64,000 bases of DNA from Methanobacteriota archaeon (GTDB lineage: Archaea > JAADCQ01 > Methanopyri > Methanopyrales > Methanopyraceae). Positions 10,492-17,106 of the stretch are shown here, one piece after another. Both the position numbers and the translations under genes were made by a program. Position 1 is the first letter of the stretch; the number at the start of each line of letters is the position of its first letter. The DNA lies in NCBI GenBank assembly GCA_027064425.1, contig JAMOPO010000015.1, positions 310,001 to 374,000 of the forward strand, written 5' to 3'. The notes below the pieces were generated by a model that saw only the letters and a list, made by a program, of their open reading frames with translations, ran no database searches and was not told where the DNA came from.

Positions 10492-11466
10492 TTACACGAG
10501 GGGCTTGATCTCCACGAACGGCTTCTTCGTGAACAGCGGCGCGTTCGGCGGCACCGGCACGTAGCCCAGCGCCTCGGCGATCTTCTTGTTCACGTCCGGC
10601 TTCCGGACCCACTTGATCAGCGCGATCACCGTCTTCGGCGCGCTAGCCCGGTCGATGATCAGGTACTCGGCTCGCGTCAGCGGGTACTTCTTCGACTGGA
10701 TCGTCTGCTTGTTCGCCTCGATGCCGTTCACCTTCAGCGGCTTGACCACGCTCGGCACCTTCTTCTCCTTCTTGGCCTTCACGACGTACACGTAGTCCAC
10801 GTAGCCGATCGCGTACGGCGTCTTCTCCACCTTCTCTAGCACCTCCGAGTTGGAGCCGCACAGGATCGCGTCCTTCCGGTAGTCCTTGATGTTCAGGTAC
10901 TTGTCGAACGTCGCCCGCGTGCCCGAGCCCTTCGCTCGACCGATCACGATGATCTTCTTGTGCGGTAGACCCGGCTTGACTTGGTCCCAGTACTGGATCT
11001 TACCCTCGTAGATGGCCTTGAGCGTCTTCAGGTCGATGTTGTCCAGCTGGCCCAGCGTCTTACCGTTCACGATCGGCACGATGCCGGACATCACCACCGG
11101 GCACATCACCGGGTCGCTCAGCTGCTGCGCCTCCTCCGGCTTGATCGGCCGCGACGCCATCGCAATGTCGAACGAGCCGTCGATCAGTCCCTTGATACCC
11201 GCACCCGATCCACCGTCCGTGACCATCAGCTGCACCGGCTCGTTCGGCAGACCGCGCACGCCCACCTGGTCACCCAGCTGCTTCCACGTCATGCGCTGCT
11301 CCTCACCGAGCTTGCTGGCCACCTTCATCATGAACGGCATCAGGCTCGTTGAACCGCCGATCTTCAGCTGCGTTTTCACCTGGGATGCCGAGTAATAGTA
11401 CGCGACGCCGCCACCGATCGCCGCCACGATCGCGACCGCGATCGCGGCCAGTACGGGCTTCTTCAT
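10492..11466 (-). CDS. pstS: Phosphate-binding protein PstS
   Basis: Extracytoplasmic phosphate receptor of the Pst transporter. The 324-residue chain has an N-terminal hydrophobic segment after KK (residues about 5-27), then KIGGSTSLMPFM, TDGGSGAGIKGL, AMASRPIKPEE and GRAKGSGTRATFDKYL, all typical phosphate-loop and hinge regions of PstS. No lipobox cysteine is present, so it is probably held by an uncleaved signal anchor or released. First gene of the pst operon, behind a TATA-like CTTATAAAG about 40 bases upstream that it shares with the divergent PP-loop gene. Confidence 0.93.
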   Translation of the reverse strand: MKKPVLAAIAVAIVAAIGGGVAYYYSASQVKTQLKIGGSTSLMPFMMKVASKLGEEQRMTWKQLGDQVGVRGLPNEPVQLMVTDGGSGAGIKGLIDGSFDIAMASRPIKPEEAQQLSDPVMCPVVMSGIVPIVNGKTLGQLDNIDLKTLKAIYEGKIQYWDQVKPGLPHKKIIVIGRAKGSGTRATFDKYLNIKDYRKDAILCGSNSEVLEKVEKTPYAIGYVDYVYVVKAKKEKKVPSVVKPLKVNGIEANKQTIQSKKYPLTRAEYLIIDRASAPKTVIALIKWVRKPDVNKKIAEALGYVPVPPNAPLFTKKPFVEIKPLV

Positions 11467-11494
11467 GCCCTAGCGACCCCCTCCGCCGCCCTCG

Positions 11495-11532
11495 CATCAG
11501 GCTTTATAAGAGTAGCGGAGCGGGACATCAGG
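11495..11532. promoter_or_regulatory. Bidirectional TATA region flanked by CATCAGG direct repeats
   Basis: TTTATAAG at 11503-11510 reads as a TATA box toward both pstS (minus) and the PP-loop gene (plus). It is flanked by two identical CATCAGG heptamers at 11495 and 11526, 31 bp apart, about three helical turns. Spaced direct repeats around a promoter suggest a dimeric regulator, possibly phosphate-responsive. No named regulator can be assigned. Confidence 0.45.
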
Positions 11533-11560
11533 TTCACAAAATGGGAAGTGGGGTTCCCGC

Positions 11561-12433
11561 TTGAAGCACTGCCGAGTCTGCGGGATCCCGGCCGACGTGG
11601 AGGGGGTGGAGCTCGACGAGGAGGGCGTCTGCCGGGCCTGCCGGAGCCAGCTGCCCCACCTGCCTGACCCGGGGGAGCTGCGCGAGCGCGTGATCGAGGA
11701 GCTGGAGTCCCACGACCGGGTCGCTGTGGCCGTCTCCGGCGGTCTCGACAGCCTGGCCGCGCTCGTCCTAGCCGCCCGCCACTGCCGCGAGGTGACGATG
11801 GTCACGGTCGACACCGGCGCCATCCACCCGGAGGCCTGGCGCCGCCTCCACCTCGCCCGCCGCCGGCTCGACGTGGAGTGGCGCGTGGTCGGGGACGTCG
11901 ACACCTTCCTCGAGCTCTTCGAGCGGCGGCTACCGAGGAATCAGTCGCCCTGCGGCCCCTGCTCTAAGATGATCGAGCGCCGGTGCGAGCGGGCCGCACG
12001 GGAGCTCGGCGTCGATGCCCTCGTGACCGGGCACGAGCTCCCGCACGGGACCGACCCGGTCGTCCCCAAGGACCCGCCCGTAATCCGCGCCATGTGCGGG
12101 CTGCCGGAGCGGGAGAGACGGGAGCTCGTCCGGGAGGAGCTCGGACTGAGCCCGAGGAAGCTGGCCGGCTACACGTCAAACTGCGTCGTGCTACCCTTCG
12201 CCCTCAAGCGCTTCCACGAGGAGCATGGGTACAGCTTCGAGGCGCCGCGGCTCGCCGCGATGGTGCGCATGGGCTACCTCAGCAAGCGGGAGATGTGGGA
12301 GCGGCTCGAGCCACCCGGAGAGGAGGAGCTAAGGGGACTGCTGGAGGAATGCCGGGGATGGATACCGAGGCGGTTGGAGCGGCTCCTGAGGGAGACGTTG
12401 AGTTCAGCGAGTGGGCCCGAAAGTGGGGAATGA
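11561..12433 (+). CDS. PP-loop ATPase with zinc-binding cysteines
   Basis: Adenylating PP-loop enzyme, probably a tRNA- or cofactor-modifying sulfurtransferase or amidotransferase. The N-terminus has a zinc ribbon (CRVC and CRAC, residues about 4-30), then the PP-loop SGGLDSLAAL near residue 65, a CGPC motif near residue 134 and VTGHE. The 290-residue product starts with TTG. The stop overlaps the ATG of the next PP-loop gene (ATGA), so translation is probably coupled and the two proteins may act together. The exact substrate cannot be told from sequence. Confidence 0.75.
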   Translation: MKHCRVCGIPADVEGVELDEEGVCRACRSQLPHLPDPGELRERVIEELESHDRVAVAVSGGLDSLAALVLAARHCREVTMVTVDTGAIHPEAWRRLHLARRRLDVEWRVVGDVDTFLELFERRLPRNQSPCGPCSKMIERRCERAARELGVDALVTGHELPHGTDPVVPKDPPVIRAMCGLPERERRELVREELGLSPRKLAGYTSNCVVLPFALKRFHEEHGYSFEAPRLAAMVRMGYLSKREMWERLEPPGEEELRGLLEECRGWIPRRLERLLRETLSSASGPESGE

Positions 12434-13260
12434 CCAGTCTAAGGCGGCTCCTGAACCTGCTCAGAGAGCGGCTGGAGGGCGAGCGCGTCCACCTGATGCT
12501 CTCCGGCGGCCAGGACAGCGCCGTTGCGGCCCGCGTCCTCCAGCTCGCCGGGCTCAGGGTCTCCGCCGTGCACGTGACTCACCGCTGGACGTGGCCCACA
12601 CCCGGCCTGGAGGCGCGCCGAGTGGCCCGCCGGCTCGGCCTCAGGCTGCACGTCATCGACATCACGGACCGGCTGCTCGAGCGCCTCCCCGGGGCCAAGG
12701 GGAAGTCGGTGTGCAAGATCTGCAAGCGCGTGATGCTCGAGGCGGTGCTCGAGGAGCTGGGGCCCGAGGTGCTGGCCACGGGCGAGTGCGGGCTCGACAC
12801 GATCGCCGGGGCGGTCCTGGACCTCGCCCGCAGGACCGGCGAGGAGCCGGAGTTCGTCCAGGTGCCGAAGCGGTTCTTCGGGAACGATACGCGGGTTGTT
12901 AGACCGCTCATCCGGCTGCACGAGCGGGACGTGCTCCGGCTGGCCGAGGAGCTGGGAGTCCGGGTGCGTCGGGTGGGGGAGACCGGAGACCTCAGGCGCG
13001 GGCGGCGCGAGGGGTGCCCGCTGCAGCACCTGGATCCCGAGGTGACGATCACGGAAGGGTTGCTGGAGGAGGTTTGGCGGGTCAACCTCGCGGCCCTGCG
13101 CGCCGCCCGCGAGCTCGACCGGACGTTCGCGGTCAAGTGGCCCTCGTTCAGGCTCCTTCTGCCCGAATCCGGGGAGTGTGAGCGGAGGCTGGTGGCGGAG
13201 CGCGCCTGGGAGGAGGCGGTTCGGGCCGGGTTCTCGAGCCGCCTCGAGAAAAGCACTTAA
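12430..13260 (+). CDS. PP-loop ATPase, predicted tRNA-modifying
   Basis: Second PP-loop enzyme of the pair, 276 residues. The PP-loop reads LSGGQDSAVAARVL near residue 23; it also has a CKIC pair near residue 97, ATGECGLDT and a KRFFGNDTRVVRPL segment. The pattern resembles archaeal PP-loop proteins of the predicted thiouridylase-subunit type (COG2117-like), though this is family knowledge rather than proof. The start is taken at ATG 12430 inside the ATGA overlap with the preceding gene. It ends just before the iron-type palindrome that precedes the next cluster. Confidence 0.72.
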   Translation: MTSLRRLLNLLRERLEGERVHLMLSGGQDSAVAARVLQLAGLRVSAVHVTHRWTWPTPGLEARRVARRLGLRLHVIDITDRLLERLPGAKGKSVCKICKRVMLEAVLEELGPEVLATGECGLDTIAGAVLDLARRTGEEPEFVQVPKRFFGNDTRVVRPLIRLHERDVLRLAEELGVRVRRVGETGDLRRGRREGCPLQHLDPEVTITEGLLEEVWRVNLAALRAARELDRTFAVKWPSFRLLLPESGECERRLVAERAWEEAVRAGFSSRLEKST

Positions 13261-13264
13261 TAGA

Positions 13265-13280
13265 GTTAGGTCGTCCTAAC
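13265..13280. promoter_or_regulatory. DtxR-type palindromic operator before the Fe-S ATPase cluster
   Basis: GTTAGG-TCGT-CCTAAC, directly after a TATA-like TTAATA (13257-13262) and 18 bases before the first ATG of the cluster. The half-sites are identical to those upstream of feoA at 29563. The spacing and sequence match the TTAGG-N4-CCTAA core bound by DtxR/IdeR/MDR1 metal regulators. A bound repressor would block the TATA or initiation region. Confidence 0.7.
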
Positions 13281-13297
13281 GGCGGGGGTGAGGAGGA

Positions 13298-13702
13298 ATG
13301 GCCCGGTACCGGTACATCGGACCCTGTCGATGCGGGCTGGGTCCGCACGCGTTCTACGAGGACACGGAGACGGGAGAGATCAAGCACGCCTGGCAGATCC
13401 TGAGCGAGAGCGGGCTGCCGGTACCGGCGTGGCCCGGTGGTGGATGGGGACGTGGCTGGCGCGGAGGACCCGGCTGGGGAGGCGGCTGGTGGTGGGCGCT
13501 GGCCTCGGCGGACGAGGAGACGAGGAAGGAGATGATCGAGGCCATGCGGAAGGCCTTCGGCGAGGACCTCGCCAAGGCCATGGAGAGCTTCGTCGAGAGC
13601 TTGAAGTCATCGAGTGAAGTCTCGAAGGACGAGCTCAAGGAGCTGCGGGAGAAGCTCGAGGAGCTAGAGAAGAAGCTCAAGGAGCTGAGCGGGGAGGAGT
13701 AG
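13298..13702 (+). CDS. Small uncharacterised protein of the Fe-S ATPase cluster
   Basis: Not recognised with certainty. The 134 residues comprise an N-terminal part with a CRCG motif and HAFYED, a Gly/Trp-rich stretch (about residues 46-65), and a charged coiled-coil C-terminus of about 60 residues rich in KEL repeats. Small Gly-rich proteins of DUF5320 type accompany NifX-like and ferredoxin-ATPase genes in many archaea, and the position fits. A strong GGTGAGGAGG site precedes the ATG. First gene of a tightly packed five-gene unit likely under iron control. Confidence 0.6.
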   Translation: MARYRYIGPCRCGLGPHAFYEDTETGEIKHAWQILSESGLPVPAWPGGGWGRGWRGGPGWGGGWWWALASADEETRKEMIEAMRKAFGEDLAKAMESFVESLKSSSEVSKDELKELREKLEELEKKLKELSGEE

Positions 13703-13714
13703 GGGGAACCCGAC

Positions 13715-13960
13715 GTGCCCGCCGCCACCCGCAGCGGTGTGAAGGTCTTCCGGTGCTCGCGGTGCGGTGAGCTCATCGAGGTGCCCTACGGCGCCCCTAA
13801 GCCGACCAGCTGCCCCAACTGCGGCGCTCCGGCGGTCTTCATCCACCGCGTGAACCCGGGCCCGGGCACCTGGGGAGGTTACGCGGGCATCGGTCGCGGG
13901 ATGGGCCGCGGTGGACCGGGACGCGGTGGCCCCGGGCGCGGTCGCGGGGGTCCGCGGTAA
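13715..13960 (+). CDS. Zinc-ribbon protein with Gly/Arg-rich tail
   Basis: An 81-residue protein with one rubredoxin-like zinc ribbon (CSRC about residue 14, then CPNC about residue 33) and a C-terminal tail of repeated RGGPGRG units that may bind RNA or simply be disordered. It starts with GTG, 13 bases after the previous stop, and its stop directly abuts the next gene. Function unknown. The zinc or iron site and the context suggest a metal-sensing or metal-carrying accessory protein. Confidence 0.6.
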   Translation: MPAATRSGVKVFRCSRCGELIEVPYGAPKPTSCPNCGAPAVFIHRVNPGPGTWGGYAGIGRGMGRGGPGRGGPGRGRGGPR

Positions 13961-14290
13961 GTGCGCGTGGCGGTGATGGTCGAGGGCGACGGCGTCTCGG
14001 CCCGGTTCGCCCGCGCCCCCGAGATCCGGGTGTACGAGGTCGAGGACGACGAGGTCGAGCTCGTGGAGGCCAAGGAGAACCCGGCGGCCGGTCTGCCCCG
14101 TGGGGCCGGCCGGCAGATCGTCGGCGTGCTCACCCAGCTTGACGTGGACGCGACGGTCGCCGGCCGGTACGGTCCCAACGCCCTCCAGGGGCTGAAGGCG
14201 CAGGGCATCAAGGCCTACATCGCCGAGCCCGGGACGGACCCGGAGGAGGCCGCACGCAAGGCGGCCCGAGGCGAGCTGCCCGAGGGATGA
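13961..14290 (+). CDS. NifX/NifB-type cofactor-binding domain protein
   Basis: A 109-residue protein of the dinitrogenase iron-molybdenum cofactor family. Visible family features are the N-terminal VAVMVEGDGVSARFARAPE, a GRQIVGVLTQLDVDATVAG core and a YGPNALQGLKAQGIKAY segment. Such stand-alone domains bind Fe-S clusters or precursors and usually sit beside MinD-type ferredoxin ATPases, as here. No nitrogenase structural genes are in the window, so nitrogen fixation is not implied. GTG start immediately after the zinc-ribbon gene. Confidence 0.85.
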   Translation: MRVAVMVEGDGVSARFARAPEIRVYEVEDDEVELVEAKENPAAGLPRGAGRQIVGVLTQLDVDATVAGRYGPNALQGLKAQGIKAYIAEPGTDPEEAARKAARGELPEG

Positions 14291-14293
14291 TCG

Positions 14294-15073
14294 TTGAGGC
14301 TGGCCGTGACCGGCGGCAAGGGCGGCGTGGGTAAAACCACGGTCGCCGCTCACGCGCACCGGATCCTGGGCTGGGACGCGGTGGACCTGGACGTCACCGC
14401 CCCAAACCTGCACCTGTACCTCGACTGCGAGGAGGTCGAGCGCCGCCGCGTCCACCTATTGGGTCCCAAGGTCGACCCGGACTCGTGCACGCTCTGCGGC
14501 GAGTGCGCCCGGGCCTGTCCCGCCGGCGCCCTGATCGTCGGCCGGTCCTGGGACTTCGACCCCGACCTGTGCCACGGGTGTGGCCTGTGCGTGAGGGTGT
14601 GTCCTCGCGGGGCTTTAGATTACGTGGAAATTGAAATCGGCGAGGTCAGGGAGTACCGGGTCCGAGACACCGGGTCCCGGCTCCGCTCCGGTCGACTGAA
14701 CGTAGGGGATCGCCGCTCCCGGCACCTGGTGAACCACCTGCTGGACCGGCTTGAAGGAGACGAGATACTCCTCGACACGCCCGCCGGAGCCGGTAAGGAG
14801 GTCTACGACGCCCTCCGAGCGGCCGACGCCGCGCTCGTCGTCACCCAGCCCACCCCGGCCGCGTACCGCGACCTCCGCCGCCTCCTCCGGGTCGTGCGGG
14901 CCGCGGACCTGCCGCACGTGGTCCTGATCAACATGGCCGACGTCTCCGAGCGTTGGACCGAGAGGATCGAGCGGGAGGTCGACGCTCCCACGCTGAGGGC
15001 GCCCCGCGTGGACGACCCGCTGGAGTCCGACGAGCTCCGAGACGCCGTCCGGGCCGCGCTCGACGAGCTGTGA
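14294..15073 (+). CDS. MinD-superfamily P-loop ATPase with inserted ferredoxin domain (first copy)
   Basis: A 259-residue ATPase of the MinD/Mrp group with a two-cluster ferredoxin inserted after the first nucleotide-binding strands. The deviant Walker [11 protein letters not shown] lies near residue 7. Two 4Fe-4S motifs, [12 protein letters not shown] and [12 protein letters not shown], follow at about residues 62-105. The C-terminal half has [11 protein letters not shown] and [12 protein letters not shown]. Family members are thought to load or carry Fe-S clusters. It starts with TTG and is followed 13 bases later by a second, divergent copy, suggesting a heterodimer. Confidence 0.85.
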   Translation: MRLAVTGGKGGVGKTTVAAHAHRILGWDAVDLDVTAPNLHLYLDCEEVERRRVHLLGPKVDPDSCTLCGECARACPAGALIVGRSWDFDPDLCHGCGLCVRVCPRGALDYVEIEIGEVREYRVRDTGSRLRSGRLNVGDRRSRHLVNHLLDRLEGDEILLDTPAGAGKEVYDALRAADAALVVTQPTPAAYRDLRRLLRVVRAADLPHVVLINMADVSERWTERIEREVDAPTLRAPRVDDPLESDELRDAVRAALDEL

Positions 15074-15086
15074 GGGCGGGGCCGAG

Positions 15087-15845
15087 TTGAGGGTCGCCGT
15101 CCTGGGCGGGAAGGGTGGCGTCGGGAAGACGGTGATCTCCATCGCGCTCGCGCACGAGCTCGGTGCCGTCCTCGTGGACGCCGACGTCACCGAGCCCGAC
15201 ACGCCCGCCTACCTGGACCTTGAGCGGGAGCGGACCGTCACCGAGGTGAGGGCCCGGTACGCGGTCCGGACCGAGGACTGCGTCGGCTGCGAGCGGTGCC
15301 TGGAAGTTTGCCCGTGGAGGGCCCTCGACGATCCGGTCGCCTGCGACGGGTGCGGGGCGTGCGCGACCGCCTGCCCCGAGGACGCGATCGAGCTCCGCGA
15401 GACCGAGCTGGGTCGCGTCGTCGAGTCCCGGGAGCCTGAGTTGAACCTCCGCGTCGTGCACCCCGAAGTCGAGCCCTGGGCCCCGGAGCTCGCCAACATC
15501 GTCCACCAGATGATCCCGGAGGACGGGGACTGCGTGATCGACTGTCCGGCCGGCCTGGGGTGTCCCGTGATCGCGGCGCTCACTTCCGCCGACGCGGCGG
15601 TGCTCGTAACCACGCCTGAACCCGCCGCCCTTCACGATTACCGCCGCGCCCAGGCACTGGCCCGTAAGCTCGACCTGCCCACCGTCAGGGTGCTGAACAG
15701 GGCCGACTCCGACGACCGCGGCGGGTTCGACGTGGTCATCCCGGAGGACGAGCGGGTGCTGCGGGCGGTGCTGGACCGGGATCCTCGGGGGCTGGTCTCC
15801 GCGCTTCGAGAGCGCGTGCGTCGGATTGCAGCGCTGCTGCCTTGA
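15087..15845 (+). CDS. MinD-superfamily P-loop ATPase with inserted ferredoxin domain (second copy)
   Basis: Tandem paralogue of the preceding gene, 252 residues. Walker [11 protein letters not shown] near residue 8, ferredoxin motifs [12 protein letters not shown] and [12 protein letters not shown] at about residues 66-100, then [12 protein letters not shown] and [13 protein letters not shown]. It keeps the same architecture but has diverged clearly from its neighbour, so duplication is old. The TTG start follows GGCGGGG. Together with the NifX-like protein the pair may form an Fe-S scaffold or carrier complex induced by iron limitation. Confidence 0.85.
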   Translation: MRVAVLGGKGGVGKTVISIALAHELGAVLVDADVTEPDTPAYLDLERERTVTEVRARYAVRTEDCVGCERCLEVCPWRALDDPVACDGCGACATACPEDAIELRETELGRVVESREPELNLRVVHPEVEPWAPELANIVHQMIPEDGDCVIDCPAGLGCPVIAALTSADAAVLVTTPEPAALHDYRRAQALARKLDLPTVRVLNRADSDDRGGFDVVIPEDERVLRAVLDRDPRGLVSALRERVRRIAALLP

Positions 15846-15887
15846 CCCTCCCCCGTTTTCCACCGGATAAGCCGGCGGGTGAGCGCG

Positions 15888-15998
15888 ATGTCATCCTCCC
15901 GGCGCCGGAGTGAGCGGAGGCGGCGGCAGAGGCGGCGCCACCGCCCCTACGAGCCCTTCGAGGACGTCAAACACTACGACATCGCCGGCTGCAGCTAG
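15888..15998 (+). CDS. Small basic protein, possible
   Basis: A 36-residue frame with Arg making up about a third of the N-terminal half, then HRPYEPFEDVKHYDIAGCS. GGGTGA lies five bases before the ATG, the same spacing seen at strong starts in this window (rtcB), and this supports translation. It occupies the gap between the Fe-S ATPase cluster and the convergent GTPase gene. No homologue is recognised. GC-rich sequence easily yields Arg-rich frames, so it could be spurious. Confidence 0.4.
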   Translation: MSSSRRRSERRRRQRRRHRPYEPFEDVKHYDIAGCS

Positions 15999-16013
15999 GC
16001 CCCTCTTCGCGGT

Positions 16014-17066
16014 CTAATCCCCCTCGACCTCCTGGATCACGCCCACCGCCGCCGGTTCGGTTCCCACGGTCAGCAGAAACCTATCTCCCGGCTCCGCCAC
16101 GACCTCCCGGTCCAGCCGGAGCCTCACCCGGGCCACGTTGTGCCCTTCCGCGTAGGGTCGGAGCGTGCCCGTGCCCGCGTCCGTCTCGATCTCTACGAAC
16201 CGCGCGTTCACGGCGGCCGAGAACACGTGCGCCTTCACCATACTCCCCGGTCGGAGCTTCGCCCCGATGGATAGGACCTCCGCCTCCAGCTCCTCGGTCG
16301 TCGTCAGGTCCTCGCCCAGGTGCATGCCCCGGGTCACCGAGACGTCCTCGTCCACTCTCAGTCTGGCCCGGAAGGGCACACCCGGCCGGGGCCTCGGATC
16401 GAGCTCCACTACCTCGGCCTCCTCACCGCCCGGATATACTCGCACGGTTTCGCCGAGGCGACCGCGGTCCAGCACGCAGAACGCGTCCACGAGCTCGTCC
16501 TCCACCCGCCGAGTCGACTCGATGGGGGCCCGGGGCGGGCCCTCAGGCTCGGGCCGCGGCGGCTCCTCGAGCCCGGCCAGCGCGTCCAGGAGCTCCTCCG
16601 CGCCCTCGCCCGTCTTCGCCGAGACGAGGATCGGTTCACACACGGCTTCCACGCCCAGTAGGTCGAGCAGCTCCGTAACCTCCTCGGCCACCTCCCGCGC
16701 ACGCTCACCGCTCACCAGGTCGATCTTGTTCACGACCGGGACGATCTCGGCCCCGTAAAACGAGACGATGAGCGCGTGGTCGATGGTGCCCGGGCACGGG
16801 CCCTCGTCGGCCGCCACCACCAGGATCGCGTAGTCCGCGCTCCAGGCGGAGGCCAGCATGTTACGGATGTAGTCCCGGTGCCCCGGCACGTCCACCAGCG
16901 AGACCGTCGTCCCCTCCAGCTCCAGGAAAGCCCGCGCCGGCTCGATGGTTACGCCCATCTCCCGCTCGTGCGGCAGCCGGTCCAGCCACTCCCCCGTGAG
17001 GGCCTTGATCAGCGTCGTCTTGCCGTGGTTGAAGTGCCCGCAGACGACCACGTTGACGACCGTCAT
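16014..17066 (-). CDS. EF-Tu/SelB-family GTPase paralogue
   Basis: A 350-residue translational GTPase with G, II and III domains only. G1 is GHFNHGKT (usual GHxDHGKS/T, with Asn replacing Asp), followed by a switch region EREMGVTIEP, G3 DVPGHRDYIRNM, G4 NKID and G5 SAKTG. Domain II/III elements include GMHLGEDL and AEPGDRFLL. It is shorter than a canonical aEF1A and lacks the extra C-terminal domain of archaeal SelB, so its role is unclear. PSTK in this window makes a selenocysteine-related role possible but unproven. ATG 17066 is the best start, directly before the first strand. Confidence 0.75.
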   Translation of the reverse strand: MTVVNVVVCGHFNHGKTTLIKALTGEWLDRLPHEREMGVTIEPARAFLELEGTTVSLVDVPGHRDYIRNMLASAWSADYAILVVAADEGPCPGTIDHALIVSFYGAEIVPVVNKIDLVSGERAREVAEEVTELLDLLGVEAVCEPILVSAKTGEGAEELLDALAGLEEPPRPEPEGPPRAPIESTRRVEDELVDAFCVLDRGRLGETVRVYPGGEEAEVVELDPRPRPGVPFRARLRVDEDVSVTRGMHLGEDLTTTEELEAEVLSIGAKLRPGSMVKAHVFSAAVNARFVEIETDAGTGTLRPYAEGHNVARVRLRLDREVVAEPGDRFLLTVGTEPAAVGVIQEVEGD

Positions 17067-17106
17067 GATCCCGAGCCCGGACTCGGGACTCGGTCGGGGC
17101 GTATTG

